Shown here piece by piece: positions 1-8,030 of a DNA stretch of 64,000 bases; position 1 is the stretch's first letter, and the number at the start of each line of letters is the position of its first letter. The stretch is from the NCBI RefSeq assembly GCF_002019635.1, contig NZ_KV917372.1:372001-436000 (forward strand), in the 5' to 3' direction. Made by a program: the position numbers and the translations under genes. This stretch comes from Metabacillus halosaccharovorans. Lineage in GTDB: Bacteria; Bacillota; Bacilli; Bacillales; Bacillaceae. A model generated the notes under the pieces. It saw only the letters and a list, made by a program, of their open reading frames with translations, had not been told where the DNA came from and searched no databases.

Positions 1-789
1 TCTGAAAATCCAACGATGGAAGAAATTAGTGAGAAAGCGGCAAAGATGACAGGTAAAAACCCTGTAACTGGTGAACAAAACTATGGAATTTGGTTCCGAG
101 GAGATTGGTCTTCCGCCTTTACATTAATAAACGCTGCTGAAGGTATTGGTGGAAAGTGGGGATCAGGTTTTGCATGGAATGAAGTTAAGTTAGAGTTTAA
201 TTCATCGGAAATGCTTAAAGGTCTAGAGTGGTTGCTTGAGATGCAAAAATTAGCACCTGAAGGGATTGTAAGTAACCAAGGAAATGAGAAATGGCTGACA
301 AAAGACAACAACATTGGCATTATGTTAAACACTGGTCCTGGAGAGTTAGTAAAACAAATAGAAGCACAAGGGTTAGAGGACCGCATTGCCATTTCTCAAG
401 AATTTAAAAATGAAGAAGGAAAAGGCGGAATGTTTGCCGGTAGCCCAATCACAATTGCCAAGTCCAGTGAAAATAAGGAATTGGCTTGGGAATGGCTTAA
501 ATTTGCAACAAGTGATTTTGCCCAGGAATATTTTTATGATACTGGTGCAGCATTTCCATCTGTAAAATCAGCACTTGAGTGGGAAAGTGTTAAAAAACAT
601 GAAGATATCTTAGGACCGGTCTTTAAAGCGATGAGTACACCGTACACACCTAGATATCATTGGGCAGCGGCGCAGCCACGATTTATTTTAACTTCAGAGA
701 TTGAAGCTGCCTTAACTGGTAAACGAAGTGCTAAAGATGCATTGGAAAAGGCACAAAAAGAAAGTACAGAATGGTTGGAAACTAGATAA
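1..789 (+). CDS. Sugar ABC transporter substrate-binding protein, C-terminal part (5' truncated)
   Basis: The reading frame is open from the first base of the window, so the gene begins upstream; the visible part is about 262 residues. It looks like the C-terminal lobe of a family 1 extracellular solute-binding protein: an aromatic-rich stretch with GSGFAWNEV, then the GMFAGSPITIAKSSENKELAWEWLKF segment region typical of the hinge, and a terminal helix ending in EKAQKESTEWLETR. These lipoproteins capture oligosaccharides outside the membrane and deliver them to MalFG-type permeases. DUF2264 and GH88 genes follow, so the ligand is probably an oligosaccharide containing an unsaturated uronic acid. 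The family call is fairly secure; the substrate is inferred only from neighbours. Confidence 0.8.
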   Translation, partial: SENPTMEEISEKAAKMTGKNPVTGEQNYGIWFRGDWSSAFTLINAAEGIGGKWGSGFAWNEVKLEFNSSEMLKGLEWLLEMQKLAPEGIVSNQGNEKWLTKDNNIGIMLNTGPGELVKQIEAQGLEDRIAISQEFKNEEGKGGMFAGSPITIAKSSENKELAWEWLKFATSDFAQEYFYDTGAAFPSVKSALEWESVKKHEDILGPVFKAMSTPYTPRYHWAAAQPRFILTSEIEAALTGKRSAKDALEKAQKESTEWLETR

Positions 790-869
790 GGTGTTTAGTA
801 GGAGAGAAGGATGATTTTATATCCTCCTTCTCCTCATATTTTAAAAGATTAATGTAAGAAGGTGGATTA

Positions 870-2021
870 ATGACGTTAGTAAACAATGAAGAACGACAAT
901 ATTGGCTTCAATCAATGTTGAAAATTGCAAGCCCAGTTCTCCAGCATTTAAAAGAAAGAACATTAAAAAAAGAAATGCCCTTAGAGATGAAGGAAGGGAA
1001 CAATCGCGAGTCATTCTCTCATCTCGAAGCATTATCGCGTTTGCTTGTAGGTATGGCTCCCTGGCTTGAAACAACATGTGAAAATAGTGAAGAAGATAAC
1101 CTTCGTACACACTTTTGTGAGCTGGCACGGGAGGCGATTGATTCAGGTACAGATCCAGATTCACCGGATTATATGAATTTTTCTGATGATTTTCAACCTA
1201 TCGTTGATACCGCGTTTCTTGCTCATGCTTTTTTAAGAGCACCAAATGAACTTTGGAAGAAGCTCGATGAAAGGGTGAAAAACAATGTGATTGCTGCGAT
1301 GAAAGCGACACGTTCAAGAAAGCCTGTCTTTTCGAACTGGTTATTGTTCTCGGCCATTATCGAGGCATTTTTATACAAAGCAGGAGAAAAAGACTGGGAT
1401 CCGATGCGAATCGACTATGCGATAAGGCAATTTGACCAATGGTATTTGGGAGATGGTGTCTATAGTGATGGTCCTGAGTTTCATTATGATTATTATAATA
1501 GCTTTGTCATTCATCCGATGCTTATTGATGTAGTCGAAACGGTTGGTGATCAGTACAAAGAGTGGGTGGAAAAGAAAGAAGTGATCTTTGAAAGATCGAA
1601 AAGGTATGCGGTCATTCAGGAGCGATTGATTTCACCGGAAGGGACATTTCCACCGGTGGGAAGATCTATTGCTTACCGTTTTGGTGTGTTTCAAACTTTG
1701 GCACACCATGCACTCCGCAAGGATTTACCAAGTGAACTGGCACCTGAACAAGTGAGAAGTGCTCTGACTTCAGTGATAAAACGGACGCTTGAAGCGCCTG
1801 GTACATTTACTGATTCAGGATGGTTAACCATTGGTTTTTGTGGACATCAACCGGGGATTGGTGAAGGGTATATTTCTACTGGAAGTGTCTACTTGTGTGC
1901 AGCTGGATTCCTTCCGTTAGGATTGGCAGAATCAGAACCATTTTGGCACAATCCTCCAATGGAATGGACAGCAAAGCGAGCTTGGTCAAGTAATGAGTTT
2001 CCAATTGACAAATGCTTGTAG
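870..2021 (+). CDS. DUF2264 domain-containing protein
   Basis: A 383-residue soluble protein with no signal peptide, recognised as DUF2264 from the FSNWLLFSAIIEAFLYKAG, QWYLGDGVYSDGPEFHYDYYNSF and ERLISPEGTFPPVGRS-type segments. DUF2264 proteins have an (alpha/alpha)-barrel-like N-terminal half and usually occur in polysaccharide-degradation loci; the reaction is not established here. The ATG at 870 follows an AAGAAGGTGG ribosome binding site at 857-866. It lies 80 bases after the binding protein and 48 bases before the GH88 gene, consistent with one operon. The length suits the shorter bacterial members; some homologues carry an extra C-terminal domain missing here. Confidence 0.8.
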   Translation: MTLVNNEERQYWLQSMLKIASPVLQHLKERTLKKEMPLEMKEGNNRESFSHLEALSRLLVGMAPWLETTCENSEEDNLRTHFCELAREAIDSGTDPDSPDYMNFSDDFQPIVDTAFLAHAFLRAPNELWKKLDERVKNNVIAAMKATRSRKPVFSNWLLFSAIIEAFLYKAGEKDWDPMRIDYAIRQFDQWYLGDGVYSDGPEFHYDYYNSFVIHPMLIDVVETVGDQYKEWVEKKEVIFERSKRYAVIQERLISPEGTFPPVGRSIAYRFGVFQTLAHHALRKDLPSELAPEQVRSALTSVIKRTLEAPGTFTDSGWLTIGFCGHQPGIGEGYISTGSVYLCAAGFLPLGLAESEPFWHNPPMEWTAKRAWSSNEFPIDKCL

Positions 2022-2069
2022 GGAACTTTAGGTTTACGATCATTTTTATACTAGAAAGGGGAAATAGAA

Positions 2070-3248
2070 GTGAAAACGATTAACGAAGGAATTAAACATG
2101 ATAAATTTAAAGTGAAGAGTAACTTGGACAGTAACTGGCTAGATCAAGAACTTCAATTTGTATTAAAGAAAATTGATGAAAATTTAGAAACATTTAGAGA
2201 AAAAGTTCCGCCGGCTTCATCGAAAAATTTAATGTACATTCCAGAGGGAAACACAGATTGGACGGCCAGCTTTTGGATCGGAATGCTTTATCTGGCATAC
2301 GAATATACAAAAGATGAAAAGTATCTTGATATCATAAACATTCAGCTTGAAAGCTTTAAACATCGATTAAAAGAGAATATAAAATTAGAAACTCATGATA
2401 TTGGATTTTTATACTCGTTATCTTGTGTGGCAGGATACCAAGTATTGGGTGATGAATCAGCAAGAGAAACCGCGATTAAAGCGGCGGATAAATTAATCAC
2501 TCGCTATCATGAAAAAGCGAAAATTCTTCAGGCATGGGGCGATTTATCTGACCCGGAACAACGCGGAAGAATGATTATTGATTGCAATATGAATCTGCCG
2601 TTATTGTATTTTGCATCAAAAGAAACGGGAGATCCTAAGTATTATCATATTGCTATTAATCATGCCGAACAAGCGGCGAACTATATTGTCAGAGAGGATT
2701 CTTCAACATTCCATACGTTTTATATGGATACAGCAACAGGTGAGCCGTTATATGGAAAAACTGCCCAAGGCTACTCAGATCAATCATGCTGGTCTCGAGG
2801 CCAGGCATGGGGTGTATATGGTTTTGCCTTAAGCTATGTACATACCGGAGATAAGAAATTCCTTGATGTCGCTGAAAAACTAGCAAACTATTTCTTAAAT
2901 CGTCTACCTGAAGATGATATCAGTTATTGGGATTTGGATTTTACAGATGGAGATGAAGAACGCGACAGCTCAGCAGCCTCCATCATGGCTTGTGGATTAC
3001 TGGAACTAAGCAAGCATCTGCCAGTTTCAAATGAATATAGAGAAATTTATGAAAATGCAGCAGTCAAAATGATTAAGTCACTCGCAGAGAACTATACAAC
3101 GAAAAATGTAGATTCCAACGGTATTCTAATGCATGCTGTCTACTCGAAGCCGGGTGGTAATGGGGTAGATGAATGCTGTATCTGGGGAGATTATTATTAT
3201 TTTGAAGCTTTAATTCGAACAGCAATGAGCTGGAGAATGTATTGGTAA
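2070..3248 (+). CDS. Glycoside hydrolase family 88, unsaturated glucuronyl hydrolase-like
   Basis: A 392-residue cytoplasmic protein with the GH88 signature. The segment THDIGFLY (about residues 110-117) and MIIDCNMNLPLLYFA (about 168-182) carry the two aspartates that match the catalytic pair of Bacillus unsaturated glucuronyl hydrolase; GH88 hydrates the 4,5 double bond of lyase-generated uronyl oligosaccharides and so releases the next sugar. CWSRGQAWGVYGF is also family typical. Translation starts at GTG 2070 after GAAAGGGGAA at 2053-2062. It is the last gene before a terminator. A GH105 assignment is possible, but the motifs favour GH88. The substrate (glycosaminoglycan, ulvan, xanthan or other) cannot be read from the sequence. 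Confidence 0.85.
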   Translation: MKTINEGIKHDKFKVKSNLDSNWLDQELQFVLKKIDENLETFREKVPPASSKNLMYIPEGNTDWTASFWIGMLYLAYEYTKDEKYLDIINIQLESFKHRLKENIKLETHDIGFLYSLSCVAGYQVLGDESARETAIKAADKLITRYHEKAKILQAWGDLSDPEQRGRMIIDCNMNLPLLYFASKETGDPKYYHIAINHAEQAANYIVREDSSTFHTFYMDTATGEPLYGKTAQGYSDQSCWSRGQAWGVYGFALSYVHTGDKKFLDVAEKLANYFLNRLPEDDISYWDLDFTDGDEERDSSAASIMACGLLELSKHLPVSNEYREIYENAAVKMIKSLAENYTTKNVDSNGILMHAVYSKPGGNGVDECCIWGDYYYFEALIRTAMSWRMYW

Positions 3249-3288
3249 AACGAACAGAGAATTTAAAGGGAAACGCTTTATCAACATC

Positions 3289-3318
3289 AGGCCTATCTAT
3301 TGTAGATAGGCCTTTTAG
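3289..3318 (+). terminator. Rho-independent terminator after GH88 gene
   Basis: A perfect 10-bp stem, AGGCCTATCT (3289-3298) with AGATAGGCCT (3304-3313), a 5-base loop and a short T-rich tail. It closes the glycan operon on the left edge. Confidence 0.8.
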
Positions 3319-3413
3319 GTTTGTCCTGCACATTGCTATAACGGATTGAAATATCTACTGACTGATCTAAAAATGGAAATTTTAAAGTCATAACTTATTT
3401 GTAAATATATTAA

Positions 3414-4292
3414 TCATCCAAGTTTATCACTAACTTTCTTCTTTACCGGCATCCAAATTTCGCTATATACATTTACCGATGTACCATTATACTTTGTAAA
3501 TGAAATTCCAGGTAAATCAGCTACTTCATATTCTGAAGAAGGTAACCATTCAGAATAAATTTTTGCAGTCGTTTCTTGAAGTGTAGCAGGAAATGGTCCT
3601 TGATTAGGGAAGATGGCCCATAAACTTTCCTCAATAGAAATTTGTTCTAAATCATCGAATGGATTTTCTTTTGTTGTAGCTAACCCAATCATATGAGTTA
3701 ATGATCCTTTTTCTTCCAAGTAACCATCGTCAAAATCATAAGATACATTCAAGACTTGATGTGGATATAAGTCAGCTAATTGATGCATTTCATTTCTTTG
3801 TTGTTCTGTAATAGACTGGGCTAGTTCTATAATCGCTTGGTTCTCACCTTCGAATTGAATCGGCACTCGTTTTGAAACACCTACAATCGAAAACTTCTCT
3901 TTTCTTTCTATTTTGAATTCCATAGATATTCCTCCTTTAATATCAATAAAAAATGTGAATTTGGGAAATGATTTTTGTATTTTGTTTTTGCTTACTTCAG
4001 AAGGTAAAAATCCACTCCACTCACGAAAGGCTCTTGAAAATCCTTCAATTGATTGATAGCCATATTTATAGGCAATATCTGTCACTTTTTCTCCATTTAT
4101 TAATTCAACATTCGCAACTGATAATCTCCGGTTCTTGATATACTCATTCAGTGACATTCCGGCCATATACGAAAACATTCTTTTAAAATGATAATCAGAC
4201 ATCCCCACTATTTTTGAAATATCTTTTCCGGAAATTTCTTCTGTTAAATGTGATTCAATATAATCCATTAATTGATTGAATTCTTGTAACAT
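3414..4292 (-). CDS. AraC-family regulator with GyrI-like effector-binding domain
   Basis: A 292-residue protein with two parts. Residues 1-110 form an AraC double helix-turn-helix (GKDISKIVGMSDYHFKRMF and VTDIAYKYGYQSIEGFSRAF). Residues about 120-292 look like an AraC effector-binding/GyrI-like domain (MEFKIERKEKFSIVGVSKRV start, late SLWAIFPNQGPFPA). This DNA-binding-first order is that of the SbmC/Rob-type regulators that sense amphipathic drugs. The ATG at 4292 has a GAGGGAAATGA-type ribosome binding site. It is a single gene transcribed leftward, convergent with the GH88 gene. Target genes are unknown. A short AT-rich region upstream holds its promoter. Confidence 0.85.
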   Translation of the reverse strand: MLQEFNQLMDYIESHLTEEISGKDISKIVGMSDYHFKRMFSYMAGMSLNEYIKNRRLSVANVELINGEKVTDIAYKYGYQSIEGFSRAFREWSGFLPSEVSKNKIQKSFPKFTFFIDIKGGISMEFKIERKEKFSIVGVSKRVPIQFEGENQAIIELAQSITEQQRNEMHQLADLYPHQVLNVSYDFDDGYLEEKGSLTHMIGLATTKENPFDDLEQISIEESLWAIFPNQGPFPATLQETTAKIYSEWLPSSEYEVADLPGISFTKYNGTSVNVYSEIWMPVKKKVSDKLG

Positions 4293-4643
4293 TCATTTCC
4301 CTCCTTTACATACTCATCATATCGCTGCCATTTATTATTCACTTGATATTTTTTGTACGGAATATATCGGAAGTTGTTTTGTTGTCACTTATTAATTATT
4401 TACAACAAGTATTTACTAGTTATAAATGAAGTTACATACCCAGATAATACTGTTGCATATAATGGAGCATTTTAACTATTTTTGAATTGGATAAGAAATA
4501 AACACGTAAACAAATGTTTAAAAATATTTAGCGTTGATGTTATTCTTATTTTATAAAATAAATGTGGGATTTGTAATAGTAGTGAGCTAGATTTTAATGA
4601 TAAAAAAGAAGAACCTATACAAAAAGAATTAGGAGGGCAAAGC
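4293..4643. other. Intergenic region without a gene
   Basis: About 350 AT-rich bases between divergent genes. It must hold the promoters of the AraC/GyrI-like gene and of the three-gene cassette. A loose inverted repeat TTGTTGT...ACAACAA lies near 4379-4411. No further gene, RNA or operator could be supported. Confidence 0.5.
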
Positions 4644-4931
4644 TTGAGCAAAACTAAAAATAAAGCCGACGCTTGGAAAGAAGCGAAAAAACGATGTCGG
4701 CTTAACGAAGCTGATATTCAAATGGCAAAGGAATTGGGAATGACACCTATGAGTCTAATTAAAAATATACCTGCCAAAGATCAGCAATGGAAAGCTCCTG
4801 TAAAAGTGTGGGTACGTGATCTATATGATGAAAAGTTTGGAAAAGTACTAACCGAAAAGACTTCTAACAATCAGAAAAGACAGGATAAGAAAACGATAAA
4901 CTCGATAGAATGGGAAGATTTACCGTTTTGA
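4644..4931 (+). CDS. Conserved hypothetical protein, first gene of RQC cassette
   Basis: A 95-residue, very lysine-rich, charged protein with no membrane segment or signal. The start is TTG 4644, set by an excellent AGGAGG at 4631-4636. The middle has helix-prone sequence AKELGMTPMSLIKNI that could be a small helix-turn-helix; the tail is acidic and aromatic (IEWEDLPF). I recognise no named family. Its stop overlaps the probable start of the next gene (TGATG at 4929-4933), so the two are translationally coupled, implying a shared task with the winged-helix and zinc-ribbon proteins downstream. Confidence 0.6.
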   Translation: MSKTKNKADAWKEAKKRCRLNEADIQMAKELGMTPMSLIKNIPAKDQQWKAPVKVWVRDLYDEKFGKVLTEKTSNNQKRQDKKTINSIEWEDLPF

Positions 4932-5527
4932 TGAATGAGAATATGAATCGATTAACTGTTGAAGAAATAAAAGCAATATTAAGAGGTGCGGATCCAATTA
5001 TTATGGAAGGTGGAAGAACACTTCTAGCGAAAATACTAAAAGGGTCACGAGAGAAGAAAGTATTACAATTGGAGTTGAATACGTGTCCCGTGTACGGTTA
5101 TTTTAACTCATACAAACTAAATGATATTATGGAAAAAATTGATTGGATGATCGATTATGATTTCCTGGATATTCAATATAGTGGAAAGTTGCCCATGATC
5201 GTCTTCACTGAACGTGGCTGGCAAATTGAATGTGACCAATATGCAGATGAACTATTACGTGAATGGAAGGAATGGGTCAACCAGGGAAAACAAGATCCTG
5301 ATATGGTGTATTTAAAGGACCGGAATAGAGAATTGATTTTATTATTCCTAGAAAAAGTGAGAGAAACCGGTAATAAGTCTTTTATCCCTTATTTAAAATT
5401 ATGGGAACAAATTGACTACAAAAAAGTTAGAGAAGCCATTCGAAGAACAATTACAGCACTGGAAGACAATGAACCTGTCGATGACAACGAATGCAGGAAA
5501 GAAATGAATCTATCAATGAGGCCTTAA
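4931..5527 (+). CDS. RQC-minor-type winged-helix DNA-binding protein
   Basis: About 198 residues from ATG 4931, chosen because it overlaps the previous stop as TGATG; an upstream in-frame ATG at 4910 is possible. The centre (CPVYGYFNSYKLNDIMEKIDWMIDYDFLDI followed by GKLPMIVFTERGWQIE) has the pattern of the RQC winged helix of RecQ helicases, without any helicase domain, matching the stand-alone RQC-minor group. The C-terminal helical region (residues ~120-200) may be a second small domain. RQC domains bind DNA ends and structured DNA. Its reading frame overlaps the next gene by 37 bases. Function in the cell is unknown; the fold assignment is by motif. Confidence 0.65.
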   Translation: MNENMNRLTVEEIKAILRGADPIIMEGGRTLLAKILKGSREKKVLQLELNTCPVYGYFNSYKLNDIMEKIDWMIDYDFLDIQYSGKLPMIVFTERGWQIECDQYADELLREWKEWVNQGKQDPDMVYLKDRNRELILLFLEKVRETGNKSFIPYLKLWEQIDYKKVREAIRRTITALEDNEPVDDNECRKEMNLSMRP

Positions 5528-5688
5528 AGAGTTCGGCACCACAGTACCTACTTCTAAAATGTTGGGACTGTGGCAACCGATTTACGTTTACTATTAGTGA
5601 ACAACAGTTCTTTAAACAAAAAGGCTTTCAATTACCCAAAACGTGTAAAAAATGTAGAAACAAAAGAAGAGAATTATATTATATGTAG
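5491..5688 (+). CDS. Small zinc-ribbon protein
   Basis: A 65-residue protein with four cysteines in two knuckles, CWDC (residues ~24-27) and CKKC (~53-56), separated by FTFTISEQQFFKQKGFQLP. This is the probable zinc-ribbon type that binds one zinc ion, with a basic tail (KCRNKRRELYY). It begins inside the RQC-type gene, overlapping by 37 bases, and completes a three-gene coupled cassette. A role with nucleic acid is likely from the fold and charge, but no function is known. Confidence 0.65.
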   Translation: MQERNESINEALKSSAPQYLLLKCWDCGNRFTFTISEQQFFKQKGFQLPKTCKKCRNKRRELYYM

Positions 5689-5813
5689 TATTTTTCCATT
5701 AAAAGTTCTACTATAGTTTATATAACTAGAATGTATTTATTTACTCAATAAACAGCAAACCAAAGCGACAGTTGTACTTAGTATATTTAAAAATAAAAAA
5801 GGGGTATTCCATA

Positions 5814-6467
5814 ATGACCAATAGTAAATTAAATCCAAAGGTTGATGACTTTTTAAGTGAATCAAAAACGTGGAAGGAAGAATTTGTGAAACTTAGAGAG
5901 ATTGTTCTTGGCTGTGAACTGACTGAAGAGTTTAAGTGGATGCATCCTTGTTATACGTTGAATGGGAAAAACATTGTTCTAATACATGGATTTAAAGATT
6001 ACTGTGCACTACTTTTTCATAAAGGTGCCTTGTTAAAAGATGCAGAAAAAATTCTCATACAACAAACGGAAAATGTACAATCTGCCCGCCAGATTCGGTT
6101 TACAAATCTTCAAGAAATCGCTGAAATGGAATCAACTATTAAAGCTTATATCCAGGAAGCCATTGAAGTTGAAAAAGCCGGCTTGGAAGTGAAAGTTGAA
6201 AAAAATAAAGAGATTATCATCCCTGAAGAACTTCAAACGAAATTCGATGAACTTCCAGCCTTGAAAACTGCTTTTGAAGCATTTACACCGGGAAGGCAAA
6301 GAGCATACATTCTTCATTTTACTCAACCCAAACAAGCTAAGACCCGCGAATCAAGAATTATGAAATCTATAGAGCGAATTCTTATTGGGAAGGGATTAAA
6401 TGATTGCATTTGTGGGTTATCGAAAAGGATGCCTAACTGTGACGGCTCACACAAGAATATACAGTAA
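5814..6467 (+). CDS. YdeI/DUF1801-type protein with C-terminal CDGSH iron-sulfur motif
   Basis: The start ATG 5814 (MTNSKLNPK) follows AAAGGGG at 5798-5804; a longer TTG frame from 5772 is less likely. Residues 1-130 match the DUF1801 fold (FKWMHPCYTLNGKNIVLIHGFKDYCALLF), and 130-195 the YdeI-type bacteriocin-protection segment (FTPGRQRAYILHFTQPKQAKTRESRI). Residues ~199-216 contain C-I-C-G-L-S-K-R-M-P-N-C-D-G-S-H, an exact C-x-C-x2-S-x3-P-x-C-D-G-S-H motif that binds a 2Fe-2S cluster through three Cys and one His. The fusion is present within one uninterrupted frame. DUF1801/YdeI proteins are linked to stress or bacteriocin tolerance; a redox or cluster-sensing role is inferred. Confidence 0.8.
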   Translation: MTNSKLNPKVDDFLSESKTWKEEFVKLREIVLGCELTEEFKWMHPCYTLNGKNIVLIHGFKDYCALLFHKGALLKDAEKILIQQTENVQSARQIRFTNLQEIAEMESTIKAYIQEAIEVEKAGLEVKVEKNKEIIIPEELQTKFDELPALKTAFEAFTPGRQRAYILHFTQPKQAKTRESRIMKSIERILIGKGLNDCICGLSKRMPNCDGSHKNIQ

Positions 6468-6572
6468 ATTTATATAAAGAAAAGGAAGTAGGTTTCCTGC
6501 TTTCTTTTCATACACAGTTTACATAATGTTATTATGGTATCGATTTAAAGGAAGTACGTTGACGAGGCACTA

Positions 6573-6671
6573 GTGGAAATATTGGACGTCCATATTCGTT
6601 ATAAAGATTTTAGTGTGAAAACATATGCCGAAGCAAAGCTGTATATTAAAAATCAATTTAACAGAATATGA
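6573..6671 (+). other. Possible small ORF or gene remnant
   Basis: A GTG at 6573 preceded by GAGG at 6564-6567 opens a 32-residue frame with protein-like composition (MEILDVHIRYKDFSVKTYAE start, AKLYIKNQFN end). The same frame stays open back to about 6549, so it could be the 3' remnant of a larger gene. No family recognised; low confidence. Confidence 0.25.
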
Positions 6672-6759
6672 TCTATTTCAGATTAATTAGTTAGTTTTCT
6701 TGAATGTCGATTTATAGTATAATAACGTTAATTTTGCAAAGAAGGGTGTAATTATAATA

Positions 6760-7143
6760 ATGTGGAATGAATTTAAGAAATTTGCATTAAAAGGTAATGT
6801 TATGGACTTGGCTGTCGGTGTTGTTATCGGAGCAGCTTTTGGAAAAATAGTTTCTTCACTTGTAGATGATATCATTATGCCGCTTGTTGGACTTCTTATG
6901 GGTGGAATTGACTTTACAAATTTGATTGTCAAAGTAGGGGGAGCAGAAGTTAAATATGGTCTATTTATCCAAAATGTAGTTGACTTCCTAATTGTGGCCT
7001 TTTCAATTTTTATCGTTGTAAGAATGATCAACAAGTATTTCAAGAAGAAAGAAGAAACCCAAGCAGCACCAGCTCCTGTAGTGGATAAAAATGTTGAGCT
7101 GTTGACAGAGATTCGTGATTTATTAAAACATAATCAATCTTAA
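6760..7143 (+). CDS. mscL: Large-conductance mechanosensitive channel MscL
   Basis: A 127-residue protein with the MscL signature: N-terminal amphipathic [22 protein letters not shown]1 with the pore-lining [16 protein letters not shown], an extracellular loop including [10 protein letters not shown]2 ([15 protein letters not shown]) and a cytoplasmic C-terminal helix ending [13 protein letters not shown]. It forms a homopentamer that opens under membrane tension and releases solutes on osmotic downshock. Length is typical. The ATG follows AGAAGGGTG. It stands alone with its own terminator. Confidence 0.97.
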   Translation: MWNEFKKFALKGNVMDLAVGVVIGAAFGKIVSSLVDDIIMPLVGLLMGGIDFTNLIVKVGGAEVKYGLFIQNVVDFLIVAFSIFIVVRMINKYFKKKEETQAAPAPVVDKNVELLTEIRDLLKHNQS

Positions 7144-7203
7144 AATTTACATATTATTTGACATTATTCGTAGAAGAATAAACTATAAGTTTCAACAATT
7201 TTT

Positions 7204-7240
7204 AAAGTCCTGCCTACAAAAATAGGTGGGACTTTTACTA
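7204..7240 (+). terminator. Terminator after mscL
   Basis: A 13-bp stem with two G-T wobbles, AAAGTCCTGCCTA (7204-7216) and TAGGTGGGACTTT (7223-7235), 6-base loop, T-rich end. Confidence 0.75.
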
Positions 7241-7269
7241 TTCCATCCAAATAATTTCATAAATTCCTT

Positions 7270-7299
7270 TTGTACCTCATCTCATTTCTATGCCATAAT
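7270..7299 (+). promoter_or_regulatory. Probable sigma-A promoter of the Bce-type regulator genes
   Basis: TTGTAC (7270-7275), 18-base spacer, CATAAT (7294-7299), about 25 bases before the response-regulator start. Moderate match. Confidence 0.45.
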
Positions 7300-7325
7300 T
7301 AACCAAGAACCAAGGAGTGATAAGC

Positions 7326-8030
7326 ATGCAAAAAATTATGATTGTTGAAGACGATCCGAAAATATCAGAGCATCTAAAAAAACATATTGAAAAATACGGC
7401 TATTATGTTTCAGCTGTGACTGATTTTGATCATGTTATGGATGAGTTCTATCACATTAAGCCTCAGCTTGTTCTTTTAGATATAAATTTGCCAAGTTTTG
7501 ACGGATATTACTGGTGCAGACAAATTCGCAAGGAATCGGTATGCCCTGTTATTTTTATTTCTGCCCGAATTGGTGAAATGGATCAGGTGATGGCGCTGGA
7601 AAATGGCGGTGATGATTATATCACTAAGCCATTTAGTGCTGAAATTGTGATGGCCAAAATACGCAGTCAGCTTCGCCGTGCCTATGGAGAATATGCATCA
7701 AAGGTAGAAGAGCGCGTATTGGAAAACAATGGACTGAAGCTTTTTCCGGAAAGATTGGAATTAACATTTGAGACAAAAACCGTTTCCTTATCTAAAAAGG
7801 AATCAGATATTATGGAGAGCTTGATGGAACGGTACCCACGTGTTGCAGGACGGGAAGATTTACTGGAGAAACTGTGGGATGATCAAACCTATATTGATGA
7901 AAACACACTAAATGTGAATATAACAAGAGTAAGGAAAAAATTACAGGAAATTGGTCTGGAAGGTGTTGTAGAAACGGTCCGAGGTGCGGGATATCGCTTA
8001 CATATATCGTGGAAGGAGAATGAGGAATGA
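7326..8030 (+). CDS. BceR-like OmpR-family response regulator
   Basis: A 234-residue regulator starting at ATG 7326; the AAGGAG at 7312-7317 fits this start and overlaps the alternative GTG at 7317. The receiver domain has the acidic pair EDD near residue 8, the phospho-accepting Asp in LVLLDINLP (~residue 52), and the conserved Thr/Lys (ISA, TKPF). The C-terminal winged helix spans ~130-230 (LSKKESDIMESLM, DENTLNVNITRVRKKL, VRGAGYRL). Its stop overlaps the kinase start. In the Bce family this protein activates the adjacent ABC transporter by binding TTACA-N4-TGTAA; exactly that box lies at 9015-9028. Confidence 0.9.
   Translation: MQKIMIVEDDPKISEHLKKHIEKYGYYVSAVTDFDHVMDEFYHIKPQLVLLDINLPSFDGYYWCRQIRKESVCPVIFISARIGEMDQVMALENGGDDYITKPFSAEIVMAKIRSQLRRAYGEYASKVEERVLENNGLKLFPERLELTFETKTVSLSKKESDIMESLMERYPRVAGREDLLEKLWDDQTYIDENTLNVNITRVRKKLQEIGLEGVVETVRGAGYRLHISWKENEE

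Noticed and set aside
7317-7325. GTG 7317 as start of the Bce-type response regulator
   Set aside because: It overlaps the AAGGAG ribosome binding site that serves ATG 7326.
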